A DNA stretch of 64,000 bases from Maylandia zebra (taxonomy: Eukaryota; Chordata; Actinopteri; Cichliformes; Cichlidae). The notes under the pieces are model-generated. The model made no database searches, was not told where the DNA came from, and saw only the letters and a list, made by a program, of their open reading frames with translations. This document shows, piece by piece, positions 17,700 through 30,060 of this stretch; position 1 is the first letter of the stretch, and every line of letters starts with the position of its first letter. The stretch covers positions 28,427,454 through 28,491,453 of the forward strand of contig NC_135167.1 in assembly GCF_041146795.1 (NCBI RefSeq), in the 5' to 3' direction. Both the position numbers and the translations under genes were made by a program.

Positions 17700-18528
17700 G
17701 TCCTCCTTTTTAAGAGGGTGGTTGAGCTAAAACAAAGACTTATTTCTCTGATAAGCTTTTATGAGCGAGAAAGAATGGTTAGAGCCATAAATAGTTAAAA
17801 AAAAAAAAAAAAGAAAGAAAAACTTTCCACTCATCTTCAGTTCCCTAAAACTGTCACGCATTTTTTTTCCACAACCAAGTTTGCAATGCTTGCGTGGACT
17901 TTAGACACTAATCTACCCTCAGAACAAACCCAACAAAGCTTAGTTCAAGCTAAGCACAAAAACCTTCCAAAAAAAAGAATTTGTTCAAAACTGTAGCAAA
18001 CCTAATTCAAATAAAAATAGTTTAAAATCCCGTTTTAATCTGTAGCTTTGATGAAATCTTTCTAACAGCTTGAGGACACACTGTTATGCATCTTTTTTAC
18101 AGCACTGATGTCTAGTTAGGTGTCCGTATTGTATTCCCCTGACATACACGTGCCATAATATAACTAAAAACAACAAACAAATCTAAACAAAACAGCTACT
18201 TTTGGCTGTATTCTTATTAACAGGTCGCTGCAGCAGGTAACTCAGTTTGTCAGGATTATGCCAAACCCACTCGCGATCTAACTAAAAATACTAAACTTTA
18301 AGCTTGAAGGTTTAAATACTTGAATATCTTTTTGTTCCTATAAAATAAGCTCATACTGAGTTTCATCTGTGGACTATTGTGGTATTTTTTAGATTTGAAG
18401 ATGCCAATGTAGAACACTGTTCTTGGAGGGTGGGGGCAGAACTACAGCAAAAGTTTAGACAATGAAGAACAACTTCGAGACTTTGATCTCAGGAGAATTT
18501 ACAACCACCAAGTTTAAAAATTACAAAC
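17700..18528. other. Spacer between convergent slc24a5 and myef2
   Basis: AT-rich DNA with A runs and no coding exon or clear repeat. The two genes converge here; their poly(A) signals are about 0.86 kb apart. Confidence 0.6.
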
Positions 18529-18534
18529 TTTATT
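18529..18534 (-). other. myef2: Poly(A) signal of myef2
   Basis: Minus-strand AATAAA about 200 bases past the myef2 stop codon. Confidence 0.7.
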
Positions 18535-18734
18535 TGGTCAAATAAACTGTCTCACAAATTAAAAAGGGTTTATAAAACAAAATAGCTATGTAGTTTACAT
18601 TAACAAACAAAAGGACGAAAGAAAGAAACAGTTTACACGTGAAGATATGAAGTAATTGTGTTTTTAAAACAAAACAAAAGATCATTGGCAAGGGGACTGA
18701 ATGTGTACGTGTTAGCTTCACTTCTACAAAGGAT

Positions 18735-20601
18735 CTAGGCGTTTCGATCAATACGGACGTCGACCTCTCGGCCATTTATCTTGGTTCCATTCATCATCCT
18801 GCAGGCCTTCTCGGCACTCTCTGGAGAGTCGAATCTCACCGTTCCGCATCCCTTCGACTTTCCATTCTCCATCTTGATTTCTGCAAACATTACCTGACCT
18901 GTAGCAGAAAAGAATGAGCAACGGCTGAATTTTGAAAGCAGAATCTTTAACAAAGTGCTGATTAAATCTTAGATATTGGTCTTTGTTTTCAGCGATCAAT
19001 TGTGGTGAAATGCCAAAAGTGCTCCAGTGGTTCATGAATTAAACAGAATAATTAATTCAGTGGTCTATAATAAGCGAAACACTTACCACAGTGACTGAAC
19101 TTGTCTTTCAGTTTTTGCCATGTCAAATCATAGGACAGCTATAAAACAAAAATATACTTCAGTCATTACATTAGTCAGCATTAACACATTTACAGCTGGA
19201 CCTTTGTACATAGGGCTGTGCGATATGACCAAAATCTCATATCCTGATATTAAGACATCTATCGTCCGATAACGATATAAATCACAAAAATTTAACATTT
19301 TCTATAAATTCTGTGAATCTCGGGCAGCTCGACTTGCGTGAAGTGTTTCCAGCTGGGCGTCGCGTACCTGGAGTCGAGTGTTTTAACTGATGCATGAAAC
19401 TATACATTTTTAGACATAAGTTGTAAGGGCCGCTGTTTTCTTTGTGAGTATTTCTTACACGGCGTGCTGCGTGTGAAAGCCTGTTCTAACGTTTGAGTCT
19501 AAGGTTTATTTTTTTTAGCACCTGACGGCTCTTTTTTGCTTCCTAATCCGTAAAACTGCATCTTTCACGTGATTCAGTTTATTTTGAAAAGTCACAACAG
19601 GATCTTGAGCTTTATTGTGAAATGTTTATGTGGAACATAAACAAGCGGACACGCGGTGGTTTTACCGTCGTTGTTGCTAACGACAACGCATAAAAACAAA
19701 CGCTTGTCTGTCTGTAGTGTGGTTATAAATATAAGAGAAAGTGAGAACTTTAAGAAATTAATATAGCCACTACAGTGACCATCAAAATAATGAAAAAATA
19801 TTGCCGTAAACGTTTATTTTGCAACACCACGAAACAAACGATAGCGTAAAATGAAACGATAAGACGTTTTTATATCGTCATCCGATATATATCGTTATAT
19901 CGAACAGCCCTATTTGTACAGGAATCAAACATGTCAAAGATGACATCGAACTGATCATAAATCCTCCAAGCAAAAATTAATGATTCATCAAAGCACACCA
20001 CATATTATTAATAACTTTGTGTGCTTATGCAGCTATCCAATCAAAGGCCCAGCAACAATATATTTAATGACATCTAATGAACGTTTATCACGTTAAAGTT
20101 TAACTGATCATGTTAGCACAGCGAACTGATTAAAGAAGCAGTAAATTTAGATACACAAATGTCTTGAGAACACATCTAAACAAAAGAGGAATGATGGGGG
20201 GGTTACAAGAAATTCTAACACAAGTGATGTTTGCTAAACCTGGACCTTTGAATTCCCCTTTAACATTTTAAACTTTGAGTGGCAGCATACTATAGTGCTT
20301 GCACTATGACTACTATCACTATCACGACTGACTGTATAGGAAGATAAGGATGTCCACAGATGTAACAGCTCTGAAAATCAGAATAAATGAACATGGTTTT
20401 ATTTCTGCTTACATTTCGCACAAATATCTGGCAACCTCCTTTGGACCCTGAGCCTCTGTCCGACATGCCACCACCCATGTGGCCCGGCCCCCCGCCTCCA
20501 TAGCCACCAAAGCCACGGTTCATGTCCATTCCTGACATTCCCAAACGGTCAAAGCTGGAGCCCATTCGGTCCATCGACATATTTCCCATTCCCCCACCTG
20601 A

Positions 20602-20647
<46 letters not shown>

Positions 20648-23600
20648 AAGTGCACACAAACAATTTAACCTAATGCACAGTTAGGTTTTAACAGGGTCAT
20701 GTTTGCAGTTTCCTGCACTGCTGCAGAACTACAAAGCCTCATGACAGATTTCTGTGAATTGGGACTTTTAAAACACTTTGCACCGCTTTATGAATAGATT
20801 TTTATTAACTTATTCTAATAAAATGTAACCGAAGTGTATCTAAACGGTGCAGAAGAGGATTGATTTTCCACTTCCAAACTTGCTATCACAGAAGCCAATG
20901 TCGCCATGACACTGTTTATACAGTGGGTGCAGACTCTGTACCAGTTTAAATAATTAGTCACCACACTGCACGAAGAATCAATGGGAAAACTTCATTCTTT
21001 TGTGAAAAGAAAACATTTTAACTACTGACAAACCACTATACCCCTTTTTAGTCTCTAACAAACAAGTAATTGTCGATCTCTGGGAAAATAAATACCATAG
21101 CATTTGCTATAGTACAGGCAGCAGTGTTCTGAATACTTTCAGTCTAATAATTTAAACAAGCCTGGGATGAAATGGAAAAATACCATAAGGCTGGTCAACC
21201 AAAACTTGACAACTCCATCATAGATTCCATCTTATACTGTAACTGTAAAGATTTTCAGGTTTGTGTGGGTTTTTTGGCATACATGAAACAGAGAAAGTGC
21301 ATATTTTCTCTGTGGGTTGCTGTGGCCAGCCAGGCCCTCTGCTGTTTTTTTCTTGGTCTTCAAAATGCATCTCTTTTCTCCAAGTACTATATTTTCCGCA
21401 CTATAAAGCGCACTTAAAATCCTTTAATTTTCTCAAAAATCGGCAGTGCGCCTTATACTCTGGTGCGCCTTATCTATGAATTCTGACTGTGTTTACTGAC
21501 CTCGAACCAATTTTATGTGGTACACGGCGCTCAAAAATCAGTCAAAAAATGTTTTAGTAGGACTTTGCTAAGCTACGAAGCCGCACTGCTTGATCGATTG
21601 TCTGAGCGTTATGGCTACCGTAATCAGGAGCCTCACGGCTCATAGTAATCTGGGTCCAAAACCCCGTCTGCGTCAGGTCCCAAACGAACACTGTGTAAAT
21701 ACTTTCATCTTTAATAAAATGATCAGTGTTGCTGCTTTACCAGGTGTAACAATTAAGTTTAACATCCAGGCATCCATGAAAACAGAAATTATTAAATTTA
21801 ACGGAGTTAGAAGTTAGCAGATAGTTAGCTGGCTAGTTTCGCTAGTTACATAAACTAGCGAAACTAGTAGCATGTTCTGACTGAGAGATTTCTGGGCAAA
21901 AATAAAACGTACAGCTCTGCTATCACTTCCAACATGAATGAAGACAGAAAACTACACAGCAGTGACGTTTGTAGGATTACTGAAGTTGGACTAGCTGGTA
22001 TATGATGCTGTGCTAGTGATCGCTAGCGACACAGATGTTAGCATAACAAAGCATAAAACAGTGGGCCCTAAACTCCATCCGCTTCAGGTCCCAAAGTCAA
22101 ACGAACACTGCAGCATCACTGAGAGTTAAAAACTTTCTAAATTCTTTCATCTTTAATAAAATGAGCAGCGTTGCTGCTTTACCAGGTTTAACAATTAAGT
22201 TTAACGTCCAGGCATCCATGAAAACAGAATTTATTAAATTAAACAGAGTTAGAAGTTAGCTCGCTGGTTTCGCTAGTTACCTGAACATGATATAGCATGT
22301 TCTGACTGAGAGATTTCTGGAAAAAAATAAAACGTACAGCTCTGCTATCACTTCCAACATGAATGTAGAGAGAAAACTACACAATAGTGACGTTTGTAGG
22401 ATTACTGAAGTTGGGCTAGATGGTATATAATGCTGTGTTAGTGATCGCTAGCGACACTGCTATGTTAGCTTACCAAAGCATAACACAGTGAACCTGGAGA
22501 ATGAACGCTAACCTTTTTCCACTTGATAAAAGTTCCCGATGGTTTTTTTTGACAAATACAATCGCATGGAAAATTGATGTAAACAGACCAAACTTCAGTA
22601 GGGAAGGGGAACAACTGAGATGCTCCAGCCACAATATGAGGTTAGTCATTAATGTAAGATAAGATAACCTTTATTAGTCCCACACGAGGGAAATTTGTTA
22701 CAGCATAAAGTGGACAGTGCAAAGTTACATAGCAAAAATGAGAAAAACACTAGAAAAATATATACTGTTGTTCCGGTGTTTATAGAGCAGCTACCAGAGA
22801 GAGTAATCTAATTCATACAAAAAAACCTGTTATATCTTATTCTTTATTTATGTTACCAAAAATAAAATGCGTGTGGTGACCGAGTCTGTTGTGACTCTTA
22901 ATAAGTAAGACGTATTAATACACTACTTTCTTAATCTGTGTGACAACCATGACCACACGTTTCCACACCCACTGCTAAGTGTATGACAGTTCAGGAGATT
23001 AGGTTGCTGTAATCAGCCATAAAGATCTAAACTTCTGTTTCTCTATTCAAATGTTATCCTTTAGGAAGCCTGATATGAGAGATGTTACTTATGTTATAGC
23101 AGGAAATACTGTTAATTTTGTTTCATTTTTATCAATTTACACTGTTTAAATTCAAGTAAAAGAGTTACATTTTACCAAAAAGGTCAGACTTGGAAAAGAC
23201 TAAATATATTAACTACTGGAAGGAAATGATGATTTGGGGGCAGCCCAAACTTTAAGTAAGAGTACTGTTGTGGAGTCTCATGTACCTTTAATTACTGAAC
23301 AACTGCTATAAAAATGATAATTTGAAACACTGTGTATTAAGATTTTTTTTTTCCTAACCTGTGCCTAATCCAGTTCCCATGTGCCCCATGCCACCACTGC
23401 CCATGCCTCCTCCAAAGCCTCCACCTAAAGAAGAGTGCAAGTTGATGCAAATTCAATTATACCACGATGCAGTAGAACTCACAGCCTCACTGAAGTGAGA
23501 GTATAACTTACCCATTCCTCCAAAAGAATCCCCAAATCCTCGATTCATTGGCATGTCACCGTGCCCAAAGTCCCGATCCATTCCACCCATTCCTGATCGG

Positions 23601-26428
23601 TACATATCTTAACACCAAAAATACAATGAAAGAGAAACAAAACAATCAACAATAAAACGAGATGACACATTAGTTACCAATAACAAACAAGAAAACCTGA
23701 TTTTTGGCCCACTGAGGGTAAAACAGACTTACCTCCCATTCTGCCAACTGGTGCCATGTCCCTCCCTCCAAACCCACCCATACTGCCCATGCTGTCCATG
23801 CCTCCAAAGCCTCCACTTGCACTACTCATTCCTATCGAAAGCAGAAGAGAAAAAGAAATCTCCTTTGTTAACACCGAGGTAACCATGGTCATTCAACAGG
23901 AAAGAAACTCGTAGGTAGCAAAAAGCTCACCTCCCCCAAGTCTGTTCATTCCACCATAACCTGATACATCCATACCTGGCAAAGACAAAGGAACATCGAA
24001 TTACAAGAAACAGATGTAATTCCATAAAATTTACAACGTAAAAGCGCTTAAATATTATCTGGACAGAGCTCTGATCATTTCATTTCTTTGCACATCGAGG
24101 CTAATAGAAAAACAGACACTGGTATGTTGCATATATGTCAGTCTAACTTGAACACAGTTAATATTGCCTTGAGACCCTAATTTGATGATCAGCTAGTGGA
24201 AATGTAATTCTGTCGGATAAATATTGGCTTGTAAAGACAAACTGTTGCAACTCGGCATATATACGACACACTTTGCACTGAATATAATTTAAACCTAATA
24301 TCTCAAAAGGTGACTGACCTCCAGGTCCCATAGCGCTCATGCCGCCTCCACCACTCAAGCGGTTGGCATTGATGGGTTGACCTCCTGGCCCCAATCCCAT
24401 GCCAATACCACCTAGACCACCTACACAAAGAAGAAAAATTCCTTCTGTATTGTCTCCAACCACAAGAAATGCTCAAGACATACTTCATACATACTAAAGG
24501 CACACTGCCATTTTGGTGAACAAATTATTTATTCACTCACACACCATCTTGTTAAAATGCAGCTGTTCACTTCCTGTTCTGGTAAGACGCGTTTACTTGA
24601 TTAATGATAATAAAACTATTTTTTTTAAATTACGTTTTTTGCTTATGATAAGGGAATAACAGCAAACTCACGTGGTAACTGAGGTGCTTTTTCTACTTGC
24701 CGAAAGTCTTCAACGGGTAGAGATTTCTCATCCTGCAAGACCAAGCATTTTTCTTTGCCCACATATTCACATCGTCTGCATAGCTTAAAGCACATTGTAA
24801 CTTAACAAACAAAAACAACACACACGTACCATTTTTACGTGCATCTGCCTGTCAAAGAGCATCTGCCCATTAAACATGGCTGGAATCAACATCAAGGAGA
24901 ATGCTGTGGTAAATATTGTACAGAATAAGTTCTTTTTCTCTTTTTGTTTCTTTTTTAATTAATACTTAATTATAAAGGATACAAATGGCCTGCACAGCTT
25001 CCAGTGGCTGCTCAAAAGTCACTGTTCCCATCCCACGGCTCTTGCCATCTTTATCTTCCTTTACATCTGCTCGCTTCACCACACCGGCCATACTAAACAC
25101 CTCTTTTAACTTCTTCCACCCCACCTTAAAATCCAGCTGTTGAACAATAGAAAGACACCAGTGCGTTTAATAAACAGGAAAAAAAAAAAAAGATTACTAC
25201 ACAGATTTGGAAACTGCTATACCTCCATATCAGTGACAGCCATACTGTGCACACTGTGTGGTAAAGATGGCACAGCAGCTTTTGTAGCCGTCTCTTATGG
25301 AGGGTGGTGACGGTGGTACAGTGGGGAGTTCATTTCCCATTTTCAGTACGAAGACAAAGTAAAGTGGATTATACTACTGCTTACGGTAAACAGTAAACAT
25401 TAGTGGATGGATAGCACATGGAAGGAGTTAAAACAATACTACCGTATGTCAGTAGTTATCTAGTTATTTTCGCTTACTTAGGGGTCTACTAACTCTTTTG
25501 GTCGGGGTAGAACAGTGGTGCAGGGTTTAGCACTGTCACCTCACAACAAAAAAGGGGTTTGAATTCACCGGCCAGCTAAAGCCTTTCTGTGTCTGTGTGG
25601 GTTCTCTCCAGGTTGACCGCCCTCCCCCAACAATAATTCTAAATTACATGTTTGTGCGTAAACAGTTAACGGTAACTGTAATGGTGAAAGTGGATTTGCT
25701 TGCTAAACAGTTGTAGCTACAACATATACACATATCATAAAAACTTTTTTTTTAAATTACACAATGTTTAGGCCCAGCTGAAGCTCCATTAAACTCTGGT
25801 GGGCTGCCAGGCTTAAAATAGACTGGCACAAATCCTGTAGAAACATATAATTGTGGACGTATTTCACAGCTGGTCAAATATTTAATTAGTAATACTAATC
25901 TCTGGTGCCAAGCTATTAAATTACTTTAAAGCCTTCACTATGTATACGAGTGTGCTTGGCAGATGTCTACAATTGCACAGTGATAATTAATGTTTAATAA
26001 CATTTCCTTACATTAGCTACAAACACAGTGTTGCCAAGTCGCCCAGCCTCCAGTGCATGGATGACTTCAGGTGGGATGTTAGGGTTGTTAGCAATGGAGG
26101 GCGGGAGGTTCATCACACCAGGCCCCATGTCGTGCCCACGGCCTCCCTGTTGACCCCCTCCCATGCGTTGCAACACACGGCGGGCATGCTCTCCATCAGG
26201 GTCCTTAAATAGAAAACATTATGATAACATTTAAGAAAAAATAAATAAAACTAGAAAATTTCACAGTGTCATTTTAATTTAGTGGTACATCGCTGGATAT
26301 TTTCAGATCTGATGTTAACAAAAACATATGTAATGTAATAATGCTACATCATGGTTACCACCACAATCTTTTTATGACTGCTTCATATGCCCACAATCAA
26401 CAGAAAATAGCAACATGAGATCAGCTTT

Positions 26429-26467
<39 letters not shown>

Positions 26468-28960
26468 CAGCTAAATATAATCGGCAATCTATGCTTCTCA
26501 CCTCCTTGATGTTGAGTGGCCTTCCACTCAGGTCATGTTTATTCATAGTTAATACTGCCTTCTTCACAAACTCCTCATCTTTGAACTCCACCACACTGTT
26601 GAACGAGGCAAACGGAGACGCCACATGAGTCAATGCGAGCACAACATATAAAAACAAAAGTTGTTTCTTTGAGAAAAATAGGGTTTCTTACCCACACCCC
26701 TACGAAGGTGGCATCACAGGAGTTCAGGAGTCACAGAAGGAGGGAACAAAATACAGTTAAAAACAAGATATTACAAACAAAAACATAATATAACATCTCA
26801 ACTAGTTTTTAATATGTTTTTTATGCATGTTGGCCATATTTTCCCTGCTGGCTTGAGCCGGCTGGTTTTTAACTTTACTGCAAACAAGAAAAAATGCTGA
26901 AAAAAAACAAAAACAAACAAACATCACATTTCTTAATAATTAAAGATATTACAAGAAGAAAAATATCTAAACAGTAATATATAAAGGTTGCAGTTAAAAT
27001 AAAAAAAAAAAAAACTAAAAAAAAAAAAACAATCACATTTGTCAGTAATATTTAAACATTCTATTATTTTACCTGAAAATATTTAGGTTTTGAACTGGAC
27101 ATTGATTACCACGATAGATGAAAAAAGCAACAACAAATGTATTTAGTACATTGTTTAGGATTAACAAGTTGTGACTTTAAGAGAAAAAATGTGTGGTTCA
27201 TCTTTAAATCTATTGCATCATTTGTTGCCATTTAACATAAAGACATAACAAAAACAACTACGTGGTCTTTTGCAACTGCTTTGTTCCATTAAACAGAAAG
27301 CTTTGCCATATAACAGAATTGTAAAATAAAATTTTGAGACATGAGGGTCAATCAATAAGACCAATCACACAACCCCGCATTTCCCTTTGGAAAATGGCCA
27401 AACAAACAAACTTTTAAACCAATTGAAATGACAACAACAAAAGCAAAAGTATACTCTTAGATGAGTTCATTGGCTACATTTCCAAAAGTCAACAGGACAT
27501 CTCCCTTTCAAATGAAAAATCAATCATTAGCCATCTTTCAGGCTCTAAACACAACCTATAGTGTCTCCAGTTCATTTAACCCAAAGGATCAGAGCCTAAA
27601 AGAGCACTACATTATTGAGAGCCTGCTGAGGGCATTTAAAACCTCGTGCAGCAATTTGGCCACATCACTTACCCTTGACTTTCCTTCAGCATCCTTAAAG
27701 AGCTCCACGTATGTAACCTCACCAACTACATGAGACATACAAAGGGAAAATACCAAAAGAACAAAGGAATTTAAGTCACCAAGTCTTCAAATCACCGCTG
27801 GCCTTGGCAATACAGCTACAGATGGAGATGTCCCCATTGATCAACAGCCAGCCCAGACCAACATCCCACCAGACAACACCATGCCTTTCTGGGCAGTGAC
27901 TGAGACACCCAAAGGCCAAGGCCAGAAAAATAAAAACAAAAACAGCAAAAAACAAAAACACAGCTATATTAAACCTGGGAATTTCAAAATTCAAATCAAA
28001 AGACTTCAACGTGATCAGTTTAGCAACAAATTCCATTCAAGGCAGTTGAGATGTTTAAGCTGTCCTTTGACCTTTCAAAATATCTTTTTTGGGAACTCTG
28101 TATTTCATAAAGTAAAACATTGGAATATTTTTCATTGATACTAGCAAGATTCACCTTAATGCAGATGCAACAAAAACATTCAACAATCAAAATATTCCTT
28201 GCTGGATTGAGGTTACATTTTGGAGCTGACAATCCATTAAAACAAGTAACAATGTAACTACGTAAATCCTACTTTTTCCTCACATACATATCAGCCCAAG
28301 CTAAATTGGTGCCCATCCAAAAATAAATACATAAATAAAAGAATTAAAACTCCAATAACCTTAAATCACAATATGGCGGTTCCTTAATATCTGCACTAAG
28401 CATATCCACAAAAGCTACACACAAATTAGCTGGCGTTAGAAGCAAACGTTCAAGCTTGTAACAAAACAGAACAAAAGGTCAAAATCTTCTTTTCAGCTGA
28501 AGAGAGAGGCAGAGGGAAAGACGCCATACCCATCACTGGGTAGATTACCTTTATCACGCATTAGATCTTTAATTGCCTGCCACTTCATATCATACGGGAT
28601 ATTGCTGATGAACACTCTGTTCCTATGAGCACCCTTCTTTTCTCCACCATGTTTGTCTTTGTAGGGATGGTAGCGGCCTCCTCTTCTGCCTCCAGAGGAT
28701 TTCTCTTTACCATCATGCTTTTCTTTGGGGGGCTTGCCTTCTTCTTCCCTACAAAATACAGAGAAGTGCAGGTCAACATCTCTAAACATCTTCCACAGAT
28801 CACTGGGGCATCAAATTAAAAATCTACCCTTAATAAATTTGTGAGTAATAGCAGACTCATCTTTTGTGATTTGCTTTAGAAATTTAATTTATACCTTTTT
28901 TAACCTTATACATACAAAAAACTCTACTCATATTAATAAATTCTATAATATGGATCTAAA

Positions 28961-29002
<42 letters not shown>

Positions 29003-29892
29003 TCATGATCTAAAATAGCCATACCCACAAACAGCAATATGCATGCATACGTGCTGGACAAACTTTGGATTTCTTTGCGTGTAAATGACAACTACGTGAG
29101 TAGATGAATGCATAAACAAATTAAAAGAAAAGTATTCATGCAACTTCTGATTTCGCTAAAGACCAACATAATGAGGATTTTAACCAAGTGTGACATTTTA
29201 TAAATCCTTATGAAAATACAGCACACATTTTAAATGAACTGATACTTTAATGCGTATAGAGCACTTTAAATGTATTAAGCCGGTATAATTTTTGTGCAAC
29301 AGCGCGGAGCCATTAGCAGCTAACCGCAGGTTTGTTAGCATAGCATAGCGCAATGGCCATGAACAATTTCATTAAGATTAGAATGGGTGCTAACTAGTAA
29401 AAGCACAGCTTATTTTGCTTGTGGTTAAACCTAATTAATTTAATTAAAGTAAGGCTGGCTTGGTGGTTACTAGCGCTGAATTTCAGAGTTTCGTTAGCTT
29501 TAGCTAAATATGAAAGCACAACACAATGGAGAGTAGCACCTAACCGAGAATGACCCATTGCACCAGCCTTGTAACATTGTGGCCACAGTTTATGGAGATG
29601 CATATATACCTTAAAGTCTTACATTATATTTAAATTTAACACATATACTTCGACGTTATATTTCTTACAAGAGATTGGAGGATTCTTTGCTAACAATAGC
29701 TAATATTCAAGGACTCCATTTTAGCTAAGCTAGCTAACAGCGACGCAGAACGACCGGATAATATTACAACTTTTTAACTCACATTTTCACACCGTTGGGT
29801 GTTTCCTCAGATGTCTCGTCGGGTTCCGACTTGACTGATTCAGAAATTTCCTCCTCCTGTGGTTCCTCTTTAGCCGTTTCAACATCTGCCAT
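18735..29892 (-). CDS. myef2: Myelin expression factor 2, hnRNP M-like RNA-binding protein with three RRMs
   Basis: Seventeen coding exons, in transcript order: 29892-29783, 28748-28549, 27725-27673, 26699-26692, 26595-26502, 26203-26012, 25136-24983, 24879-24830, 24732-24672, 24420-24319, 23975-23931, 23831-23733, 23607-23512, 23424-23359, 20597-20413, 19138-19087, 18898-18735. They join in frame to 576 residues. The protein is a nuclear RNA/DNA-binding relative of hnRNP M, first described as a repressor of myelin basic protein. The layout is an acidic N-terminus; RRM1 about 81-155 (RNP2 VFISNI, RNP1 KSRGCGVVEF); a linker with LPPSIANNPNIPPEV; RRM2 about 213-287 (VFVANL, KSRGMGTVTF); a Gly/Met-rich linker 300-497; and RRM3 about 499-576 (IFVRNL, KSKGCGTVRF). 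The C-terminus DVRIDRNA matches the mammalian protein. Exon 4 is an 8-nt microexon. Exon 15 is preceded by a (TG)19 tract. Introns hold several mobile-element relics. Confidence 0.96.
19211..19912. mobile_element. Non-autonomous hAT-type MITE with 8-bp target-site duplication
   Basis: A 702-base element in the myef2 intron between exons 15 and 16. Its termini are inverted: TAGGGCTGTGCGATAT at the left and, read from the right on the minus strand, TAGGGCTGTTCGATAT (15 of 16 identical). It is flanked by identical 8-base duplications, TTTGTACA, at 19203-19210 and 19913-19920; 8-bp duplications are typical of the hAT superfamily. No transposase frame is present. The intact duplication suggests a fairly recent insertion. 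Confidence 0.85.
20607..20644. repeat. (CA)19 dinucleotide repeat next to the myef2 exon 15 acceptor
   Basis: On the transcribed minus strand this is (TG)19, followed by CGCGCTCAG and then exon 15, so it takes the place of the usual polypyrimidine tract. Confidence 0.95.
21385..22510. mobile_element. Transposon-derived repeat with internal tandem duplication (hAT-like, unclassified)
   Basis: It starts with CACTATAAAGCGCACTTAAAATCC and CAGTGCGCCTTATACTCTGG, a terminal sequence seen in many teleost non-autonomous DNA elements. The body holds two related units about 411-425 bases apart: unit 1 about 21664-22064 and unit 2 about 22074-22490. They share, for example, GCTGCTTTACCAGGT, GTCCAGGCATCCATGAAAAC without its first base differing greatly, and CAGCTCTGCTATCACTTCC. 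Unit 1 contains a 15-bp perfect hairpin at 21833-21867 that unit 2 lacks. The matching right terminus is not evident, so the copy seems truncated. The superfamily is uncertain. Confidence 0.55.
22650..22762 (-). repeat. LINE 3'-tail-like fragment
   Basis: AAGATAAGATAACCTTTATT AGTCCC followed by GAGGGAAATTTG resembles the inverted 3' end of common teleost non-LTR elements, whose sense form ends in GGGACTAATAAAGG plus a short tandem tail. Only the tail is present. Confidence 0.45.
25498..25625 (+). repeat. tRNA-like SINE fragment in a myef2 intron
   Basis: AGAACAGTGGTGCAGGGTTTAGC followed by CTGTCACCTCACAACAA, a B-box-like GGTTTGAATTC and TGTGTGGGTTCTCTCCAGG correspond to a very common teleost repeat with A- and B-box-like motifs. 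It lies in the intron between exons 6 and 7. Confidence 0.5.
26432..26462 (+). repeat. Poly(A) homopolymer run
   Basis: About 31 consecutive A residues in the intron downstream (in transcript order) of myef2 exon 5. Confidence 0.95.
26692..26699 (-). CDS. myef2: 8-nt microexon (exon 4) of myef2
   Basis: The sequence GGGTGTGG is preceded by acceptor CTTCGTAG and followed by donor GTAAGA. Exon 3 ends in phase 0 and exon 5 starts with TGTGGTGGAG, so the conserved RNP1 sequence SRGCGVVEF can only be read if these eight bases are included. The intron to exon 5 is only 96 bases. Joining exon 3 straight to exon 5 shifts the frame and meets a stop after six codons. Confidence 0.85.
28962..29001. repeat. 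(TAA)n microsatellite
   Basis: About 13 copies of TAA in myef2 intron 1. Confidence 0.95.
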
Positions 29893-30060
29893 GTTGATGT
29901 TTATTTTCCCCACACACAACGCAGGATAACTCGATCGCTACGCAGTTCAAAATGTGCTGGGAAGATATGTGATTCCAACGCGAGATTTGGGAGCTGTTGC
30001 TAGGCATCGTCGGAGAATTGAATAGTATAGGTGTCAATGGACACGGGTGAAAAGAAAAAA
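29893..30060 (-). promoter_or_regulatory. myef2: Putative myef2 promoter
   Basis: The CpG-bearing DNA just upstream of the myef2 ATG includes CACAACGCAGG, TCGATCGCTACGC and an RFX X-box-like GTTGCTAGGCATC at 29996-30008 (one mismatch from the usual GTTGCTAGGCAAC form). No TATA box is seen. The assignment is by position. Confidence 0.4.

Noticed and set aside
27461-28138. Plus-strand frames of 85-90 codons inside a myef2 intron
   Set aside because: They overlap exon 3 in antisense or intron DNA only, with no similarity to known proteins.
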